Counted from the stretch's first letter, positions 1-13,187 are shown. The stretch: 64,000 nucleotides of DNA from Epiperipatus broadwayi (GCA_028023455.1 JAQFVV010012530.1:2998909-3062908); one strand, 5' to 3'. Program-made: numbers and translations. The notes: generated from the letters alone by a model not told the origin.

Positions 1-68
1 AATTTGTTTGTTTGGTTTCCCAAATGGCACCACTAGATTTCCACCTTATCATAACCTTACTTACTTAT

Positions 69-1163
<1,095 letters not shown>

Positions 1164-2369
1164 TTTAAAATAAACACCTATGCTTTTTCCATTCAATTTA
1201 TAATGAAAAAAACTTATTTGACACTAAATCTTTAAGATAAACTTTGTTAAAAATATATGTGAAAATAACAAAACTGTTCTTAATAATAAATTATTGATTT
1301 TGTAAATAAAAAAACAGTAATAAATAATATTATCAACACAAATTCACAACATCTTTCAGTTTTGAAATTCCATTTAATGGAAATAAACAACTTATTCTTA
1401 TTGAAAACTTATAGACGTGCAAAAATAAAATTAACAATAGAATTATTAAAAATCAAATTTCTAATTAAATTAAATAATAAAACAACAATAAAGTAAACAA
1501 TAAAGTTCAGTCCATGTTGTTATCATACATACCTTCATAGCTAATTCTTTCCTAAAAATTAAATTTATTTTAATACAAGCTACATGTAAATATTACATAC
1601 TTATGAAGAAATAAATATATAATTTAAAAAAAAAACCATGATACTCATAAACAAATAACAAATAAACTGTATTTTTCCTGTTAACATTAGGAGAAAAAGG
1701 TGAGAAGTGTAAAAATATCTTTTCCTAAAAAAATGTGTATTTTTTTTACTAAAGATATATTTCTTTGGTTTGATATATTAAATATTATTGATATTTTCCA
1801 ATAGTAATCATTACTAAAGTCATAAACATTTAATGGTTTTCAAATGATATGCATGATAACCAAATTCTTATTGAAAACATATATTACTGATTGCAGAATT
1901 AATGATTCTTTATTTACACATATGCACAGTGTATCCACAGGAATATATTGTGCCACTACAAATTGACACTGTCCACAATTTTTCTAAGATTACCAAAATT
2001 ATCATGATTGGTCAGATCAAGATGAATCTTCAATGATTGTAGTGATAATTTAATTACATACAGCGGTTACATAATTGATTTTAAGATGTAATCTAATGCA
2101 GACTCTACTAATCATACTTTGTTTAAACCAAATGGATACTTAATTATTAACATTATAAGAGAAATTAACACACAAACGCACTTGAGTATGATTTAATTAT
2201 TTGTTATATATTTTTTATACTAATTGCTTTTCTAATTAATTTTTTCTGATCACCCCAACTAACTCAATCTGAAATTTAAGAAGAAAGACAAATGTAAATC
2301 TTATTTCCATTCCTTTTCATTTTTAATAAATACAATCCCTTATTAACCAATTCAATATTTTTTCCCTGA

Positions 2370-2660
2370 GGGAACATTCACCGCATAAGGCCTACGAGTG
2401 ATCTGGATTTATTCTGGATGCCTCTCCAAATAAGTATAACTGAAGGTTGACTTACTAATAAGAATGGGTGGTATTTTGCACCATTCAACCCTGGTACAAT
2501 TTATGACTAATAATTATATTCAAATCCTTAAGAAATGGCACAAGTGTTCATTATTTGCTTGCAGTCATCGAACATCCCTTTTTATGAACACCAGGTTCTG
2601 ACATAAGGTTGCATATAATCGGAACACTTACTGATCTTTCACACTCCCCCCTGTTTAACT
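2370..2660 (-). mobile_element. Possible LTR retrotransposon relic (solo LTR or 3' end)
   Basis: Read on the minus strand, a purine run AACAGGGGGGAG is followed by TGTGAAAGATCAG, which resembles a polypurine tract joined to the start of a 3' LTR. The stretch is less AT-rich than its surroundings. The other LTR end and target duplications were not located, so this is a weak call; it could be any decayed repeat. Confidence 0.2.
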
Positions 2661-3472
2661 TTCTAGATTGAGAGGTTAACATTCCCTTTAGATCTTAAAA
2701 CTGTGCACACTTTGAACATAACAAATGAATTAAAATTATTTGAAATTTTAATTAATAAAAAGTTAGTAAAACTTAAACCATACCCCCCCCCCCATTCATC
2801 CATAATAACATAAAAATAATAATCTCTCTTAAAAACCCCACATTCTACTGTTGAAACATTTTATACAGCTAAGTATTATGCTAATCATGATAAAAGGTCT
2901 TTAAGAAAAGTTCATAGTTACCCTGATCAATCAGCAGTTTCACTTTCTTCATGTGAGTAATGTCCTTATATGATTTTTCTTGAAATTGCTGGCATGAATC
3001 CTTTATGCTTATGTGATATCTTTGGATAGCTTGTTAATTCCATTTTTCCATAGTTGATGATTGCTCAGGTGGCTCCAGTTGTACCCGTGAGACGTATTTC
3101 CCCAAGGGGAAAGTTTTTAATGCCCAATAATCTAGGAACATTTTCTTAGCACTGGTTAATATTATATTTTTCAATCTATTTACAATTTGCTTCCAAGCGT
3201 TTTCTAATCTTTTTTATGCTTTTTCCAATCTAATATAACAAAAGCAAACTCCCCAATTTATAAATTTTTTTATCAACAGAATTCACACTTAATGGTTTAT
3301 TTTTAGACACGTTTGGATACGTCTAATTTCTTCCTTTTATTGTATTTGACTTTTTAATTAATGGAAAAGTTCTGATTCAGTTAGCATAATAGATCGACAC
3401 TAATAATATCTTTAATGGCAAATACTTTTATTATCAGGAGTTTCAACAATAGAGTTTTTTTTCTTTCTATAT

Positions 3473-3569
3473 GTCATAGAATCGCCCGGGACGCGAACCC
3501 ACACCCGTCTGCAACCAACTACTTGCTTGCAAGGCGGGTGCAATGACCTCTCGGCTAACAACGCTTGAC
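3473..3569 (-). mobile_element. tRNA-only SINE, copy 1
   Basis: On the minus strand this 97-bp unit begins GTCAAGCGTTG and ends CTATGAC. It has an A-box-like stretch (TTAGCCGAGAGGTCA) and a B-box (GGGTTCGCGTCCC), followed by an A-rich tail (ATATAGAAAGAAAAAA). The 12-bp sequence AACAATAGAGTT flanks the unit at 3445-3456 and 3572-3583, a target-site duplication. The anticodon/variable region carries extra bases compared with a normal tRNA, so it is not a functional tRNA gene. Two related copies lie at 12075 and 26608. A retroposed tRNA-derived SINE is the best reading. Confidence 0.85.
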
Positions 3570-4009
3570 TAAACAATAGAGTTAATTCAAAAATCTATAA
3601 CTTTTTACTTTTCTCAACTTATATCTTTCCAAGAATTACAATTAAAAAAAGACGTAATAAAAACAAACATCAAGATCTAATTTTATCTTGAGTTATAATG
3701 GTTTTAAACAAATACATAAAACGAAGAAATCCTGATTTTTTTATCATGATAAATAAAAAACTATTTTAAAAAAAGATTTCAAAAATTATTATTTTAAATG
3801 TAATCTAATAACTACGCACTTTTATTAAAATAATATATATATATATGAGATGGCAGAAAGTATTATCTCAATATAAAAGTTGATTTTGTTTTGCATAACT
3901 ATATAAAAAAGATATAAAATACAACAGGAAATGGGCAATTTTACTACTATAAAAATTATTGAACATTCATATATTTTAATATACACACATTTTATCACAG
4001 TGAAATGAT

Positions 4010-4560
4010 GATTGGTTTTTTCTTCAAGCTATCTGCAATATGATCTCTAAACCATTGCACATCACTAAAAAAATTTAAGACACTAACATATCTGGATCAC
4101 AAGTTTTGATATGAACTGTTAGTGCGTTTAGCACCTTAACTTACAATGGAGCAATGTGCTTGCAGTACATTTTGTTTTAAGTTAGGAAAGTGTTATAATT
4201 ATAAATTTGTTTTAATGCACATTGATTACATTTACTAAGGCAATAAACCTAAAACATGTGCAGTTGAAAATGCGAAGGTAGGGACCTCTACAGGTCTTAA
4301 CCACAAGCTTACGCATTGGAAGAAAATAGGGGAACCCTTCTTTACTTCAACCTACTTTATATATAAATAGGTGAAGCTGAAGACTGTTACTGAAATGCTT
4401 GAAGTGATTCAAACTGCATATGCTAGTAAAGTCATGAGTTGTAAGAATGTTTCCAAGTGGTTTGCACAATGCTGGAAGAAAGAGAACTGAAGACAATCCT
4501 TATAGGTATAAAACAACTTTTACATTTCATGTCAGAACTCATGATCTAGACTTGCTGTGC
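4010..4560 (+). pseudogene. mariner-type transposase N-terminal relic, copy 1
   Basis: A frame near 4147 reads MEQCACSTFCFKLGK, matching the start of the helix-turn-helix region of mariner/SETMAR-type transposases. After about 190 bases of unrelated sequence the same domain resumes near 4380 with TVTEMLEVIQTAYASKV and VSKWFAQCW, then stops. No catalytic DDD/E region follows. The preceding sequence (CTTCAAGCTATCTGCA, then a GATCACAAG..TGATATGAA stretch) is shared with a second relic at 35490, so both derive from one family. The element is dead and interrupted. Confidence 0.65.
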
Positions 4561-5057
4561 ATTAGACATTGGGCATTCTCTTGAATTAATTAATAAAAAT
4601 TGTTACACTTTCTATAAATTTCTTCGCTCATTTGTACAAAATACAAATTTATTCATAATTTTCTCTTATATAGACATATGATCATCTCCATTTTTTATTT
4701 TTTTTTTATTATGTTCTATCTTGTGAGTATTCTCATTTATAATTAATGTCTAGTGTTTTCATTTCAAACCATAGTTGCAATATATAAAAAACACATGCTG
4801 TTTCTTAGTATTTGCAACTGTATGTTTAAAATATAAGATTGAGATATTACATCACCCCCCCCCCAAGAAGTTATTATAGGTTAATGGAGAAACTTGTGTA
4901 GCCTCAGGGGTTTGTCAGTTAGTAGTAATTGATAGTTTTCTCACAACATCAAAAGGCAAAAGTTATCTCTGTTTACACCTCCATATTTTTTTATTTTTTA
5001 TTATAGTAACAATTCATGAAAATATTTAATTATATATATATATAATGTTTATTTTAG

Positions 5058-5179
5058 AATCCTTCCATCTGGATCTTTACTGATTGTATCCCCATCTTCA
5101 AATTCTAGTGGTCATTTTATATGTATTATTTCTGATGAAGACATAGAAAGAATTGAATCCTATGTTTTTTCTGTTACAG
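5058..5179 (+). CDS. Ig-domain gene exon 1 of those visible: second half of an I-set Ig domain
   Basis: An acceptor (ATTTTAG) precedes the exon and a donor (ACAG/GTAAAC) follows it. With two bases from the upstream exon completing the first codon, it reads ILPSGSLLIVSPSS, then SSGHFICIIS, ending SYVFSVT plus one base (phase 1). This is the E-F-G part of an immunoglobulin I-set domain: a GSLLI strand, the S-G-x-F-x-C motif with the second disulfide cysteine, then the G strand. The usual Asp before SG is replaced by Asn-Ser-Ser, which also forms an N-glycosylation sequon. The last base joins the exon at 11550 as a Glu codon. The matching first half is not in view. The exon is too short for standard ORF length cut-offs and was found by motif and splice sites. 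Confidence 0.8.
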
Positions 5180-6039
5180 GTAAACAAAAATAAGACTAGT
5201 AATAAATCAAAATTTTATTAAGAAGATTATAATATTTCTATAATAATTTTATTAATTGTTATATTTTTTTGGTACAAAATTTACATATGACCATATTACC
5301 ATAGTTTTTTATGAATGTAGTTGGAGATATGATAGAACTTTGAATCACATTGCTTTATTTTTTCCAATTGCTGTTGTATAACTAAGAGAAGCGCCACCTA
5401 GTGTAAGTTTAGTAATCAGCTGCTACAAGATAGTGATGCAACTTATTTCTTCTTCTTAATCCAGTTATTGGATTTTAAATTAATTGCAGCTTTAAACCCT
5501 AAATCCTCACTGATAAAGCAAAAGCCACAAACATATCTGAGAATGATATTAAAGTACACAATATTTGGGAAATATTGATTACTTAAGATCACATTAGATG
5601 TTGTTAGAGTAGAGAAAAAAAAATACATTTATGGACAAAATCACACTATCTTTTATATGCTAGTTTGTTTTTACTTGACTTCTTAAATTTACTTTAGCAT
5701 TTAAACATTTAGAATTACTTCATAAATTTTAATGAGCTTCTTATATCATAAATGCACTTTTTAATTTTCTCGATACTGTATTATTTTTGTGTTATTATTA
5801 CTTATATTTTATTCATTGTTTTGCCATTTGTTATTAGATTTTTGGTTTTCAAGATTTGGTTTTTTAATTTAGATAATCCATAATTGTCAAAAGGTATATA
5901 ATTGCAATTATAATTATTTTTTGTATATTAAAATAGAATAAAGCTTAACACATCATGAAACAAATAATGAAAACATTTATTTTGTGTGCTTTATATAATG
6001 TAATACATTGTATACACTTACAAAATAGATGACAGTTTA

Positions 6040-6545
6040 GAATTTTAACAGACTTTCTCAGAACTTCTAATTGAAAAATAGCTGGCTGACAGTTTGGACT
6101 GTTCAATAATCTTTGTCAAAGCTTCTTCTAATTGAATGAGCTCTGAGAAAGTCTTTGCAAGAGTCAAAACTGTCAGCTATTTTATATGATATATAAAGTG
6201 TTGCTGTGAATAGTTGAATGAGCCTTGAGAAAAACTTTTGGATAATCAAAACTGTCAGTTATTTTGTAAGTGTGGTGCATAAAGTGTTGCCTTATATATT
6301 AGGAAATCTGAGAAAAACTGTGAAACAGTCAAAACTGTCAGCTATTTTATATGATATGTAAAGTGTTGCTTTGAATAGTTGAATGAGCTTTAAAAAAGAT
6401 TGTTGGACTACCAAAACTCAGATGTTTTGTAAGTATGGTGTATAAAGTGTTGCCTTATATATTAGAAGGAGATCTGAGGAAGACTGTGGAACAGTCAAAA
6501 CTTTCAGTTATTTTACAAGCAAGATATATAAAGTGATTTCCTTAT
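6040..6545. repeat. 83-bp tandem repeat with alternating subtypes
   Basis: The word CAAAACT(GTCAG) recurs at 6165, 6247, 6330, 6412 and 6496, a spacing of 82-84 bases. Units 1 and 3 share TATTTTATATGATAT and a TAGTTGAATGAGC end. Units 2 and 4 share TTTTGTAAGT(G/A)TGGTG and a GCCTTATATATTAG end. The true period is therefore a dimer of about 165 bases. A degenerate and partly inverted copy precedes it (6045-6160, with ACAGACTTTCTCAG facing CTGAGAAAGTCTT). It lies in an intron; no function is evident. Confidence 0.85.
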
Positions 6546-7246
6546 TTATATTAGTAATAATATAGTCAATGCAGAAAAGGTAGTGAAAGAAAAAAATATA
6601 TACATTCTACAAACACTCATTTTTTCAAATAGTACTAAGACCTATAGCTTCAGAGCCATAATAATTCTTTAAAATTGCATAAAAATGATAAATAATTTCT
6701 TAAAAATTAAGTCATATTATAAATGATTCAAATAACTTGAAAACACATTATTTATATATGGAGGCATATTGAGTTGCAAAAAATTTAATCTTGTTAATTT
6801 TATTGATTTATTTATATTTTACTTTTCAATAGCCATTTTAATATAACAATTGCTCTGCATATAACCATGGAACTCAAGGTTCATGAATTATGGTCCAGCT
6901 TTATTACTTTGGTATTGAATTTCTTATGTAGTCCCAAACAAAAAATCATTCAATTAATATTATTAATTCAATAATTAACCTGTCATCAATCAAGGTCAAA
7001 TCATTTTGTGTCAGAGTTTATATTTATATTTTAAGGCCATTAAAAAATACTGCATCAAATTAATCAACACTATTAAAAGATATTTTCTATAGACGTTGAT
7101 TGAATTTAGTAAAACTATCTCAAAAATAATGGACAAGGCAAAAAATTTCTCGATTTCCCGGATGTTTTCTTTTTTATTACAACTTAAATTACAAGCTTAA
7201 AAGTTTTGTGTAATCTTATTGATGATTTACAATAAATATATCATTG

Positions 7247-8932
7247 TCTAAACCTTTTGCAGTCCAGATCAATATAGCAGAGGCATTTGATTTAGTTAAC
7301 AATAACACCCTGCTAGAACTTCTCTGAGGAATGAATATTCCTTCAGAGATTATTCAGATATTAGACAAACTCCTATATAACAGACTGATTCATATTTCCC
7401 TTAACGGCACCTTTACTAATGGTTTTTCACCTAAGCACTCCATCCCACAGGGGTCTCCACTTAGCCCACTACTGTTTGCTTGTTACATAAATCCACTTCT
7501 TAAAGCCATTCAAGATACAATTTCAGGTATTTATATTCCCCAAATCAAAAAAACGATGTCTGCCAATGCATACATGGATGATGTGCTCATTTTTTTGCCA
7601 TCTAAAAAGTTCCCCAGCTTACTTTACCTAATTCTTGACAAGTTCTCAAGTTCGTTACATCTCCTAATAAACCATGCTAAATCTGCAACCTGGAGGATTT
7701 TAAACGGGACAAAAATCCCCTCAAAATTTCTGGCTGAGCCCCAAAATATCTTGGGGTTCCCTATATATAAATCACAATTTTCCATGTCAAAGCATATCCA
7801 AAATTCAATAATAGAATCTGCTGATCACACAACACAGGACCTCTCCAACTATCTTTCCTTCATGTCAGTCACTAAGACATTCATCAGCAAGATAAACAGG
7901 TTATGTGTGCACCTGTTTTGGAAGAGCCACACATCCACTATTAGCATAGCCAAAATGCAGCGTCATAGAAAACTTAATGGAATGTCTGTTCATTCCATTC
8001 AAGCAATCTCTTTTCAAAAGGCACATTCAATGATTTTCAACCTTGCACAAAAATTTGATAATTTACTTATAAGTAGTCCCATTTCACCTACTGATACGCC
8101 TCCTCCAAATAAAACTTCTTGGATCGATCAGATTATTACCTACCTCTACAAATTCAATAACAACCCAGACACCTTTAAAACAAAGATTACAATATGGACT
8201 GCACATTCACTTATTAACCCTCAACCCTTCCAAATGAAAACAAAACTAGGTGTGTCTAATCAGAAGATCACAACATTATTTAAGTTTTTACTATTGGAGC
8301 CCAAATTCCTGGACTATTTAATTAAAGTGAATCTTGATGCTATGCCCACAAACTGGTTCTTACATCAGAAAAGATTCCTGAATAACATAGATCCTTCCTG
8401 CTCAATCTGCCACAGACAGGATGAGACCTTTGAGCACATTATATTAACGTGCACAGGCTTCAGACCAGTGAAGCATATCATAGCCCAAAATTCAGAAATT
8501 GATTATTATAAAATCCTCTCCATTAAAGATTGCATTAAGGAGAGAGATTTTCCCATCATAAGAATTTCGACATTCATTACATATTCCATATGGATCACCC
8601 GGTGCAAAATGATATTCAACATCCCACAAGCAAACCCCCTTACAATTTTCTTTAGAACCCTCAGAAAAATCCAAAGTAAAGACAAAATTCTCTCTTCTAA
8701 GTTTAGCTATGAGAATACATGGAAACTTTTCAAGATTTCCAGTGAATAATGTTCCCTATTCTCCCACACTATCTCTGTGGTACCATAGAAGTTTTTTCTC
8801 TTCATCTATATTTTACAAGGGCATTAACACTGACAGTTCTAGTTCCCAAATAAAAAGCTCCTGCTTACACATGTCCTCATCTCAACATCACTGTTTAACC
8901 AATTTTTTTTATTCACTAATAAAGTTTTTTAA
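7247..8932 (+). mobile_element. 5'-truncated L1/Tx1-like non-LTR retrotransposon
   Basis: The 13-bp sequence AAATATATCATTG flanks the element at 7234-7246 and 8933-8945, giving exact ends. It starts inside reverse transcriptase motif A (7265-7300 reads QINIAEAFDLV) and ends just after an AATAAA signal with a short A-rich end. Endonuclease, ORF1 and the RT N-terminus are missing, as expected from target-primed reverse transcription that stopped early. Long flanking duplications and a long open frame indicate a fairly recent insertion. The clade is inferred from the AYMDD box and a C-terminal CCHC finger. Confidence 0.9.
7331..8749 (+). pseudogene. Reverse transcriptase C-terminal part with zinc finger (ORF2 fragment)
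   Basis: A 472-codon open frame carries the RT palm and thumb. QGSPLSPLLFACYINPLL (about residues 40-57) is motif B. AYMDDVLIF (about 79-87) is motif C with both metal-binding Asp residues. NILGFPIYKS lies near residue 139. Near the C-terminus, CSICHRQDETFEHIILTC is a CCHC finger of the zf-RVT type seen in L1/Tx1-like proteins. The methionine at 7331 is not the true start: the frame continues upstream through an in-frame TGA (7325-7327) to 7247. There the first motif-A Asp is replaced by Asn (INIAEAFD). The copy is therefore inactive at two points, apart from its truncation, although its 3' two-thirds is intact. Confidence 0.85.
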
Positions 8933-9499
8933 AAATATATCATTGATATTGAATAGTGGACCAACATGTTCTCTATGTGGATGAATTTGTGGTTTATGGA
9001 TTGGTTTGCATATTTATTACTAAACTTATTACTAGAGCAGTTTTTCATTTTCTATTTTCTTCTTTTTTTTTTTGAGTTAGAATGACCATACTTATTAGTG
9101 AATAGCTATTTATTATTCTTATTACCACTGTTGTTCATAATTGTTTATCAAATAAGAGATTTTTCTACTAATATCAATCTTTTATAATGATATTTACACA
9201 CTTTCTTTAATTACTTTTTATAATGTAATCAAATAAAATGTACTCCTTGATAATATTTTCTTACAGTTTTGATTAACTAGCAGGCATGACCAAATAATTA
9301 TTACATATTTAAACATACATATGTAGATGTTAAAAAGTGACAAACATATGAACATATATTTTCGTTAATTCGTAGGAGAAATTGATAGGTAAAACATCTT
9401 TAATAAATAGTCCATTTCAGGATCTGAAATATCCTCAAAAGCTTTTTGCAGAGAAATAATGAAGAAGTAAATATTCACCAGGTTTAATAATTGTCCACT

Positions 9500-9800
9500 G
9501 GTGACTGTTTGAGCAGTTTCTGGTCCTGTTTTACATTCTAGCTAAGTATAGCTAAACACCCACCTATAGACCAATGTTGGATTATTATCTGGGTTAACTG
9601 TGACCTAACTATTTGCAAAGAAATGTTATACCCCTTGAAAAAAAATTCAATTGTTCTAGTTTCTTTACACTCTAACAAAGAATAGCTAGATACCAATTGA
9701 CTGACCCAAGTCTGGTGGTATAATTGGATTGATTATGGACTAGCTAACTGAATAATTCTGTGAACTTGGCCTAGGTTTGAATTTCAGACCAGAAGATGGC
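9500..9800. repeat. Diverged tandem duplication, about 150-bp unit
   Basis: Two related stretches sit side by side. The first (from about 9518) contains TCCTGTTTTACATTCTAGC, AGTATAGCTA and TTGGATTATTATCTGGGTT. The second (from about 9655) contains TAGTTTCTTTACACTCTAAC, GAATAGCTAGATACC and TTGGATTGATTATGGAC. A B-box-like GGTTTGAATTTC occurs near 9773, so a SINE origin is possible but unproven. Confidence 0.5.
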
Positions 9801-9888
9801 TGTGCTACCTCTGTACTATGGCACTTTTTGAATTTTTACATATTATTCTATAAATAATAAAAATGAAATGTTTTTGTCTTATTTTATC

Positions 9889-10665
9889 ATCATCATCATC
9901 AGTTTAAACTATTCTTAAACCACTTCAGGTTCAAGACATTCTATGATTAATCCAGTTTCTCTAATTCATAGCTTCTCTTTTCCACATTATACCAACAAAA
10001 ATTCCTTTTTATCTCACATGTGGATCTTTTTACATTCTCTTAACATCTAATTTAAAACTCCAATTATCCACATCTATTACTATCACTTTGTACAATATCT
10101 CCAGCCCAGTTTTATTTCAGTATCTTAATTCTTTTTAATGATGCTAAGAATATATATTTATTCTCTCAACCAAGCATTTTTCTTTTTATTCCTTCTTGCT
10201 ATTCTCAACTAGATCCCTTCATAAGTCTCTGTATTGTTATTCTATTAATATATCCAAGACTCAAATCCATAAGTAAAAATTTGTAAAACATTCATTTAAA
10301 CACACATTCATATTTCATTTTAATGTTAAATTATTTCTATCCAACTACTCCACGAGTTCAGTTCTATGATTAATTTCATCTATTATATTTCTATCTGAAT
10401 TAATATTCTGATAAAAGTATTTATAGTTGTTAAATTGATTTGGTTCTTAATTATTATTCTGTATTATATATTCTGACTTAATAAATAGAACATTACTTTA
10501 ACCTTCATAGTATTTATCTCCAATCCTCCTTTCTTACTTTCATCTGATAACTCACTAACATTTCCTGAAACTTTGAAGCATTATCTACAAAAACAATCAC
10601 ATTACCCACAAAAACTAAATTATTTAAATAATCTCCAAATATTTTTTATTTTTTTAATTTCTCAT
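9889..10665 (-). pseudogene. RTE-like retrotransposon relic, RT to 3' end
   Basis: The + strand begins with an ATCATC trinucleotide run, the complement of the TGATGA tail typical of RTE elements. Going up the minus strand come the decayed 3' coding end, then near 10500-10610 a frame reading FVGNVIVFVDNASKFQEML, recognisable as the FADDIVLFAD motif C region of an RTE reverse transcriptase with the catalytic Asp residues lost. Stops and frameshifts are frequent. It belongs to the family seen at 13188, 26938, 41308, 42258 and 46180. Confidence 0.7.
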
Positions 10666-11549
10666 TTTAATTTACAGTATTACTATGAAATAAGTGCTGG
10701 GTTTTGAGTTGATATTTTGGATCTAGTGTCTGAATATTCTAGCTCCTCACTGAGGTGAGCCATAAGCTTGAAAACAATTGATCTGGGGATAAGAATTTAC
10801 CGGATAGAGATTTTGAATATTTGCTCTTACCACACTTATCAATTAAGATCTTGTTTGCGCTATTGGTATGCTCTCCGTATTACATTTTTTGTAAATACAA
10901 GCTTATAAAAGCAATGTCATGTTATATATGACTTGCTTTATTTATTATTAAAATACTTGTAAAAACTTTTGGAGATATGGATTGACGCTTTCATGCATCA
11001 TTCTTAATGTTAATTTTAGTGGTTCATTTTTTAAATGTTTTTATATTCCTTCTTTCTTCATGATTCTCTTAACTCAATTGAAAATTTACTCAGTTGCAAA
11101 TTTACTGCTGAATTGCTTATTTAGCTATATGTATAATTAAGTTTGTGAAAATATTTTTTAATGACGTTTATTTAATTAGTTTCTCAATTATAATTGTAAT
11201 TGCTTATTAAATGAATGTGAAGCAGTTATAACTGTTTAAAACCTATCATTTAATTCAGATATGTTTAGCCTAAAATTTGCCTTTAGCTTACTTTTAAGAA
11301 ACTTTTTTTTTTAAATCATCGAAACTAAAAAATAAATGAAAAAGGTTGTTTATATATATTTAAGTTAGTTATAAGACTTCTTCGGCATTTATTTTCATCT
11401 TTATGTTTAAAAACAATATTTTATTTTAATTATAAAAGTCATAAAAAATTTTGCTTCCTTAAGCTATAAAAATAAAAGCATTTATTTTATAATATTACGG
11501 ATAAAAATATTACTTTTCTAACTGTTACAATTTTTATGTTTATACGTAG

Positions 11550-11678
11550 AACCAGTTGTTATAATTCGTCCTCCGCAATCTCTTATATCGGATGGTCGAG
11601 CAGTTCTGATTTGCGAAGCTATAGGGTTTCCAATTCCTAAAATTTTTTGGTTAAAAGATGGACAAGCGATAAATTCAG
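11550..11678 (+). CDS. Ig-domain gene: first half of Ig 2
   Basis: Acceptor TACGTAG, donor TTCAG/GTATAT. A phase-1 start joins the G of the previous exon to give Glu. The 43 codons read PVVIIRPPQSLISDG, then RAVLICEAIGFPIPKIFW and LKDGQAINS, ending with one base (phase 1). These are the A to C strands of an I-set domain: the first disulfide Cys in VLICEA, the GxPxP turn, the core Trp in KIFWLKDG. It continues into the exon at 29188 across a 17.5-kb intron carrying a full LTR retrotransposon. The joined Ig has both cysteines and the tryptophan. Confidence 0.88.
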
Positions 11679-12074
11679 GTATATTTTCTGTTTTTTTTTT
11701 TTTTAAAATTGCTATGACGTTTTTGTAAGGCTTTAGAGTTTCAAACCAATTATCGAGTGTGTAAAAGAGCGTGTGAACGAAGTTGAATTCTATTTTAAAG
11801 CAATTATTGAGTGTATACGAGCGTGTAAACGAAGTTGAAATATTTCTTGTAGTTAACTACGTTTAATAGTAGATATATTAGTCTTCAGTTAAAGTTTAAC
11901 GTTTAAATCTGGAATAAACATAAGATTATTTCTAGCCTAATAAATGATTAGTAATAATTAATAAGATATTTATCTGTGTAAAGACGTGTAATAGTTATGA
12001 GTCAAGGAAGTGCGGTATCTATAGATTAAATTATATTAAATACATACATTTACACATACTATTTTTTTTGATGC

Positions 12075-12157
12075 GTCAAAGCGTCGGCCGGGAAGCGAAC
12101 CCCGTGGCAACTGCTTGTAAGGCAGCTGTGCTAACCACTTAGCCACCAACGCTTGAC
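12075..12157 (-). mobile_element. tRNA-only SINE, copy 2
   Basis: This 83-bp unit folds as an almost intact tRNA on the minus strand. The acceptor arm GCGTTGG pairs with CCGACGC (one G-T pair). The A-box is TGGCTAAGTGGTTAGCA and the anticodon arm CTGC-CTTACAA-GCAG (anticodon TAC). The B-box is GGGTTCGCTTCCC. The acceptor stem is extended by GTCAA facing TTGAC, which a mature tRNA would not have. An A-run follows the 3' end, and ACATACTATTTT flanks the unit at 12054-12065 and 12159-12170 as a target duplication. This points to a retroposed copy, although this copy keeps tRNA shape best. Confidence 0.87.
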
Positions 12158-12699
12158 GACATACTATTTTCTTCTTATAATAATGTCTTTCTATAATTTT
12201 TGATGTAAGCTAAATTTTATTTTAAGTTTGATCGCCATGATACAAAATATGAAAATATTTTTTTAAAAATAAAAATAACCTCGATAGCAATGGGGTGCAA
12301 CCTATTTGCACTTGCGATCCCCATACTCAGATTGAAATTTCACGCGACCCATTATATGTTATCACCAACATATTTTAAGCATATAAGGATTGTAATAATA
12401 AAAGTCGTTTTACCACTTACAAATATATTTCTTTATATTATATTTCAGTACATATGATTTGATATAAGATCTTTGACATGAGAACATTTCAAAATTTTCA
12501 CGACCTTCAAAAGATTGCACTCTGCTGCTCTTCAGTGGCTAACGTAGAGATATTCCAAAAGCAAGAAATATACCACAAATGAGAGGTTGTTGTTGACATG
12601 GATATTACTTTTTTTATTTTAACTTTGCATTACATGGTGTTTGAAATTAACAAATAAATGACGTATATAAATCGGGTTTAGCAAATAGATGTTGTCGTA

Positions 12700-13185
12700 T
12701 ATATATATGAGGGCACGGATATTAAATTTTCTCTTTAAAAGTCTGTTGAATAGCTATGCAATAAAAATGTAACTGAGGAAGGGCATTTGATTATTAATAA
12801 TTTGCCGTTTCTAACATCTATTTTAATGTTGCAAGTGAAAAACTTTAATCAAATCTTTATATTAATAAGATACATAACACACACATATATATACACACAG
12901 ATACAAAACCATATTAACTTCTTAATGTTCTAGAGAAGCTCAATATTTTATGTACTTTTTTCTCTCCATAACTAAATGAGCAGAAGCCAATTTATTCCCA
13001 AGCATAATGAATGGTTAAATTTTTCCAGCTTATCAACAACATAATACTGGTCGTATTTCAATCCTCTGCGTCCGATTAATCAGGGTTCATATGGATTTGC
13101 TTATATGCCTATCCTATCCTATCACTACAGCTCTATACATATATACGTAATTTTAGAAATTTAATTATCGTACATGAATGGAAGA
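12700..13185. repeat. Interspersed repeat family B, copy 1
   Basis: Shares a series of words in order with 25865-26310: a TTTGATT(A/G)..T(A/G)ATA stretch, ATTAATAAGAT(A/G)CA, AATTTATTCCCAA(G/A)CATAATGAA, GGTTCATA, and TCCTATCACTACAGCTC(T/C)A followed by ATATATAC. No coding content was recognised. It ends where an RTE 3' tail starts, in this copy only, so the two are separate insertions. The type of element is unknown. Confidence 0.6.
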
Positions 13186-13187
13186 TA

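Larger units (their letters stand above)
1164..5057 (+). other. Intron upstream of the first visible Ig exon (partial)
   Basis: Non-coding sequence upstream of the exon at 5058, which needs an upstream exon ending in phase 2. I found no convincing first-half Ig exon here, so that exon is probably left of the window. The stretch holds a possible LTR relic (2370-2660), a tRNA-only SINE (3473-3569), a mariner relic (4010-4560) and two C homopolymers (near 2784 and 4854). The rest is AT-rich sequence with no feature I can support. Confidence 0.6.

Noticed and set aside
6165-6545. A CRISPR-like array
   Set aside because: The 83-bp period has no constant repeat with unique spacers; it is a tandem repeat in an animal intron.
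12075-12157. A functional tRNA gene on the minus strand
   Set aside because: Target duplications, an A-run, the extended stem and two damaged sister copies point to a retroposed SINE.
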